Shown: in pieces, positions 61,329 through 64,000 of the stretch
How positions within the stretch are numbered: position 1 is the stretch's first letter
Layout of the letters: each line of letters starts with the position of its first letter
Assembly: GCA_910577355.1 (NCBI GenBank)
Contig: CAJTMY010000011.1
Span: 1 to 64,000 of the forward strand
Origin: an uncultured Muribaculaceae bacterium
GTDB lineage: Bacteria; Bacteroidota; Bacteroidia; Bacteroidales; Muribaculaceae
Direction of reading: 5' to 3'
Length of the DNA stretch: 64,000 nucleotides
The notes under the pieces: generated by a model
Database searches by the model: none
Told to the model about the DNA's origin: nothing
The model's input: the letters and a program-made list of their open reading frames with translations, nothing else
Position numbers and translations under genes: made by a program

Positions 61329-61586
61329 ATGCATATAGGCAACAGAATTCAGGAAGTGCTGCGTCACCACCCCAAAGAACATACGGTGACGTGGCTTGCC
61401 CGACAGCTCAACTGTCACCGGGTTAACGTCTACGACATATTCAACCGGCGCACCGTCGACACCGAGCTGTTATGGAGGATATCCGTCATACTTGACCACG
61501 ACTTCTTCCACGACATATCCATAGAAATACAGCATATGCTGAAACCCGAAGCCCCCGCCTCCCGCACTGAGAGACGGGGGCTTTGA
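61329..61586 (+). CDS. Small HTH (XRE-like) DNA-binding protein
   Basis: 85 aa: MHIGNRIQEVLRHHPKEHTV, then TWLARQLNCHRVNVYDIFNR, a helix-turn-helix, and SILDHDFFHDISIEIQHML-like C-terminal helices (in sequence VILDHDFFHDISIEIQ). It matches a family of short Bacteroidota XRE-type regulators. The chosen ATG is the first that keeps the family N-terminus. The stop lies at the end of a GC-rich hairpin, and a tandem operator lies directly downstream, so it is a candidate for binding there. Confidence 0.8.
   Translation: MHIGNRIQEVLRHHPKEHTVTWLARQLNCHRVNVYDIFNRRTVDTELLWRISVILDHDFFHDISIEIQHMLKPEAPASRTERRGL
61549..61583 (+). terminator. Hairpin overlapping the HTH gene stop region
   Basis: Stem AAGCCCCCG / CGGGGGCTT, lying within the last codons of the gene, followed by only a weak T-run. 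It may be a terminator that the coding end shares. Confidence 0.55.
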
Positions 61587-61595
61587 TTTCATGCA

Positions 61596-61636
61596 TGTAA
61601 CATTATCCATTACACCATGTAATGCTATACATTACA
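61596..61636. promoter_or_regulatory. Tandem palindromic operator, two 19-bp sites
   Basis: Site 1 (61596-61614): TGTAAC-ATTATCC-ATTACA. Site 2 (61618-61636): TGTAAT-GCTATAC-ATTACA. Each is an inverted repeat TGTAAY-N7-ATTACA; the two are separated by CCA, giving a 22-bp centre-to-centre spacing, two helical turns. They lie 32-72 bp upstream of a TAACTTTG box, upstream of the expected -33 element, a position usual for activators. Confidence 0.65.
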
Positions 61637-61667
61637 GAAACTTACAACTTATTCCATTTTTTGCGCC

Positions 61668-61675
61668 TAACTTTG
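61668..61675 (+). promoter_or_regulatory. -7 box TAACTTTG of the coiled-coil lipoprotein gene
   Basis: A TAnnTTTG match followed by C, with a T-rich -33 region (TTTTTTG at 61657-61663 is near). The leader to the ATG is about 118 nt. Confidence 0.65.
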
Positions 61676-61793
61676 CATCACGGAATGGCTCCATACGGGC
61701 CACATATAATATATACCAATCGCAGAAGGATTGTATATCCATTAAATCAGACATTTAAACAACTTTATTAATTATTATCTCAAGCATTCACGT

Positions 61794-64000
61794 ATGAACA
61801 AAAAAGTTTTGAACATGATGCTTTGTTCATTGTTGGTAGGCAGCATGGCTACAAGCTTTGTCGGCTGCAAGGACTACGATGACGACATCACTGAGATCAA
61901 CGGTACTACCGGCGCGCTGAGCCAGCAGATCAAGGATCTCAACACAGCACTCGAAGCTGCCAAGGCCGATGCTGCCGCTGCCAAGTCTGCCGCCCAGCAG
62001 GCTACCGACGCCGCCGCCAAGGCCAACGCCGCTGCTCAGGCTGCCGCCGCCGAGGCAAAGGCCGAGGCCCTGAAGGAGGTTCTCGCCCAGACCGAGAAAC
62101 TCCAGACGCAGATCACCGCCAACACCAATCTCTCCAAGGAGAATGCCGAAGCCCTCGCCAAGCTCGTCGGCCGCATCGAAGGTATCGAGAAAGGCCTTGC
62201 CAACATCGACCTTACCGATGTGAACAAGCAGCTCGGCACCATGGCCAACGACATCATCGAGGCCAACAAGCAGATCTCGCTTATTCAGACCCAGCTCAAG
62301 GCTCTCGAAAACTACGAGGCCACTATAAAGGGCATCAACGACAATATCGCCGATATCAAGGATCAGCTCGGCGCTATCGAGACCCTCAAGAACAGCCTCA
62401 AGGAACTCGAAGGCAAGGTAAGCACCAACGCCGCCGATATCAAGACCGTCCGCGACGAGCTCACCGCCCTCTCGGGCAAGATATCCACCGAGGTGGCCAA
62501 CGGCGTCAACACCATTGCCGCAGTTATCTCGCAGCGTCTCACATCCGTGACTCTCATGCCCGACCTCTACGTCGGCGGCATTCCCACCATCGCGTTCGAA
62601 TCGGCTCAGTACACCAAGCTGAAATTCGCCGACAATAAGTGGACAAAAGCCACAGGCAACAACGTGGAATTCATCATCTCCAACAACGAGACCGAAGCCC
62701 ACTATCGTCTCAACCCCGGCACTGTGACCGAGAACGACATCAAGGTCAACGATATGGCCTATGTATCGCGTCTCGCCTCAGCCCGCTCGGCCGAGCAGGT
62801 CAACGATCTGGTCAACGTAAACAAGGCAACGGTTGACTCCGAAGGGCAGCTCACCGTATTCCTCGGCAAGAGCAACACTGCATCGCTCAACCGTACCGAC
62901 GGCAAGATCAATACCGTGGCTCTCCGCGTGCCCATCGCCGACGCTCACCTCTTCACAGAGCAGGGCGAGACATCAGCCAACGTATACTCGGAGTACACCC
63001 GTCTTGAAGAAGCATACTTCCAGCCTGAGATCATCTACGTGCCCGGAAGCAACCTTGACAAGACTACAAACACGCATCCCTATCAGGACTCCACTATCCT
63101 GTTCACCTCTGCCCCCGACGCTCAAATAGCCAAGAATATCGTCTATAACGTAGAAGACGGATTCAATCTTTACAAGCTTATCGAAGGCTGCAAGTTCTTC
63201 GCTCCGAGCAAGCATGAGGCCATGACAATAGAGGAAGTGCGCAAGTACGGCATGGACATCAAGTTCCACGTTGCAAAACGCGCTTACCAGCCCACCGCTA
63301 CCGACAACACCAATCAGCAGGAATTTGTGAAACTTTCAGGTGAAAATAATTCGGTGCTCACACCTATCACCTCCAACGGTCTCGTCGGCAACAAGACTAT
63401 CATCGGCAAGCAGCCCATCATCGCCGCCACCATGTACGACAAGGTAAACAACAACGTGATTGATGTTCGTTACTTCAAGGTTAAATTCACCGCCGATGAT
63501 ATGACTCCGCAGGAATTCACCTGGGAACTCGAAAGCGACGGCAAACCTTGCGACGGTGCAAATGTAAGCATGCTTTGGAAAGAAGTCGTTGACCGCATCC
63601 TCACCAAGCTTAACCTCACCGGTGGCGAAGGCATGTCGAAAGAAGAATTCAACGCCATATATGGCACCACGGGCACTATTGTTCCGGCCAACGACAACAA
63701 CGGTACATTCACCATCAACGTCAACCCCGAAATCAGTGCTTCTATCCCCGTATTCTCATGGTCGGTAACCGAAGATCAGCTCGGTGAACTCAAAGTAGGC
63801 AGCAACGAAGCCAACTTCACCAAGACTGTTACATTCAGCAACTCCGACGGCCTCTATCCCGATATCGTGATCACCTTCAAGTGGAAGGTTACAACCACTG
63901 TAAACGCTGCCGCTCTCGGCAAGACCGACGGTGTGAAGTGGCAGAACAACACCATGAAGGTTTACGTAGTGCCCATGGAAGTACCCTACGTAAGCGGAAC
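61794..64000 (+). CDS. Large coiled-coil lipoprotein, partial (runs off the window)
   Basis: At least 735 aa, open at the window end. The N-terminus MNKKVLNMMLCSLLVGSMAT has a lipoprotein-type signal; Cys at residue 25 in FVGCKDYDDD, with an acidic run after it, matches exported surface lipoproteins. Residues ~30-240 are a long coiled coil, first Ala-rich (KADAAAAKSAAQQATDAAAK), then heptad-like (TITANTN... LGTMANDIIEANKQISLIQT). The rest is beta-rich with repeated Ig-like features (NVEFIISNNETEAHYRLNPG). I do not recognise a named family; it resembles the large surface-layer or stalk-type lipoproteins of Muribaculaceae. It has its own promoter and the tandem operator. Confidence 0.8.
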   Translation, partial: MNKKVLNMMLCSLLVGSMATSFVGCKDYDDDITEINGTTGALSQQIKDLNTALEAAKADAAAAKSAAQQATDAAAKANAAAQAAAAEAKAEALKEVLAQTEKLQTQITANTNLSKENAEALAKLVGRIEGIEKGLANIDLTDVNKQLGTMANDIIEANKQISLIQTQLKALENYEATIKGINDNIADIKDQLGAIETLKNSLKELEGKVSTNAADIKTVRDELTALSGKISTEVANGVNTIAAVISQRLTSVTLMPDLYVGGIPTIAFESAQYTKLKFADNKWTKATGNNVEFIISNNETEAHYRLNPGTVTENDIKVNDMAYVSRLASARSAEQVNDLVNVNKATVDSEGQLTVFLGKSNTASLNRTDGKINTVALRVPIADAHLFTEQGETSANVYSEYTRLEEAYFQPEIIYVPGSNLDKTTNTHPYQDSTILFTSAPDAQIAKNIVYNVEDGFNLYKLIEGCKFFAPSKHEAMTIEEVRKYGMDIKFHVAKRAYQPTATDNTNQQEFVKLSGENNSVLTPITSNGLVGNKTIIGKQPIIAATMYDKVNNNVIDVRYFKVKFTADDMTPQEFTWELESDGKPCDGANVSMLWKEVVDRILTKLNLTGGEGMSKEEFNAIYGTTGTIVPANDNNGTFTINVNPEISASIPVFSWSVTEDQLGELKVGSNEANFTKTVTFSNSDGLYPDIVITFKWKVTTTVNAAALGKTDGVKWQNNTMKVYVVPMEVPYVSG

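Noticed and set aside
61031..61426. Overlapping ORFs on both strands in the HTH leader
   Set aside because: Arg/Cys/His-skewed products with no domain; they overlap the real HTH frame or its leader.
1..64000. CRISPR array, prophage or complete insertion sequence
   Set aside because: No regularly spaced repeats, no cas genes, no integrase, no phage structural genes and no transposase were found. The DUF3380 muramidase is phage-like in family but stands alone.

Overview
The window looks like a chromosomal segment of a gut Bacteroidales bacterium, most likely Muribaculaceae-like (family placement is inference). The Bacteroidota assignment rests on recurrent TAnnTTTG -7 promoter boxes, several with TTTG about 20 bp upstream. 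It also rests on an ECF sigma / DUF4974 anti-sigma / STN-receptor triad, a beta-propeller/Y_Y_Y/AraC sensor beside a GH95 enzyme, and DUF4301, DUF4831, PepSY-like and SemiSWEET proteins. Almost everything is ordinary chromosome. I see no CRISPR array, prophage or complete insertion sequence.

Layout. 1-106: 3' end of tRNA-Ser and its terminator. 283-5345: CarboxypepD_reg-like secreted protein, ECF sigma factor, short anti-sigma factor and outer-membrane receptor. 5425-6895: a candidate intergenic repeat, a PepSY-like protein and an SGNH hydrolase. 6924-11920 (minus): a murein-peptide salvage block (dipeptide epimerase, SH3/NlpC-P60 hydrolase, transglutaminase-like protein, CBM9-like protein, LysE-type exporter). 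12046-15877: a second SGNH esterase, nagA, rplS and an acyltransferase. 16015-19837: gyrA and a TPR protein. 19911-24082 (minus): LysR regulator, split ThrE-type exporter with a small membrane protein, phosphodiesterase and C1 peptidase. 24161-27388: small lipoprotein plus a siderophore/cobalamin-type ABC importer. 27369-33463: kinase-less propeller/AraC regulator divergent from a secreted GH95 glycosidase. 33532-38893: muramidase, pepD, a 57-residue membrane protein, an OmpH/Skp-like lipoprotein and rpsA. 38940-39197: a MITE. 39285-44595 (minus): YrdC-family protein and a glycogen/alpha-glucan operon (GH57, GT4, debranching enzyme). 44812-50062: OmpA-like protein, SemiSWEET, DUF4301 and a large TPR protein. 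50195-52126: gyrB. 52364-52890: tRNA-Pro and, on the opposite strand, a candidate structured ncRNA. 53121-60886: nnr, DUF4831 and a TolC/HlyD/two-permease exporter without an ATPase. 60979-64000: a small HTH regulator with a long leader, a tandem palindromic operator and a large coiled-coil lipoprotein that runs off the window.

The strongest leads for something undescribed are: the tandem 19-bp operator pair between the small HTH gene and the coiled-coil lipoprotein; the minus-strand ncRNA with its own promoter and terminator; the 258-bp MITE with 33-bp inverted ends and a TTA duplication; the kinase-less, C-terminally clipped propeller/AraC regulator; and the anti-sigma factor that has DUF4974 but no FecR domain.
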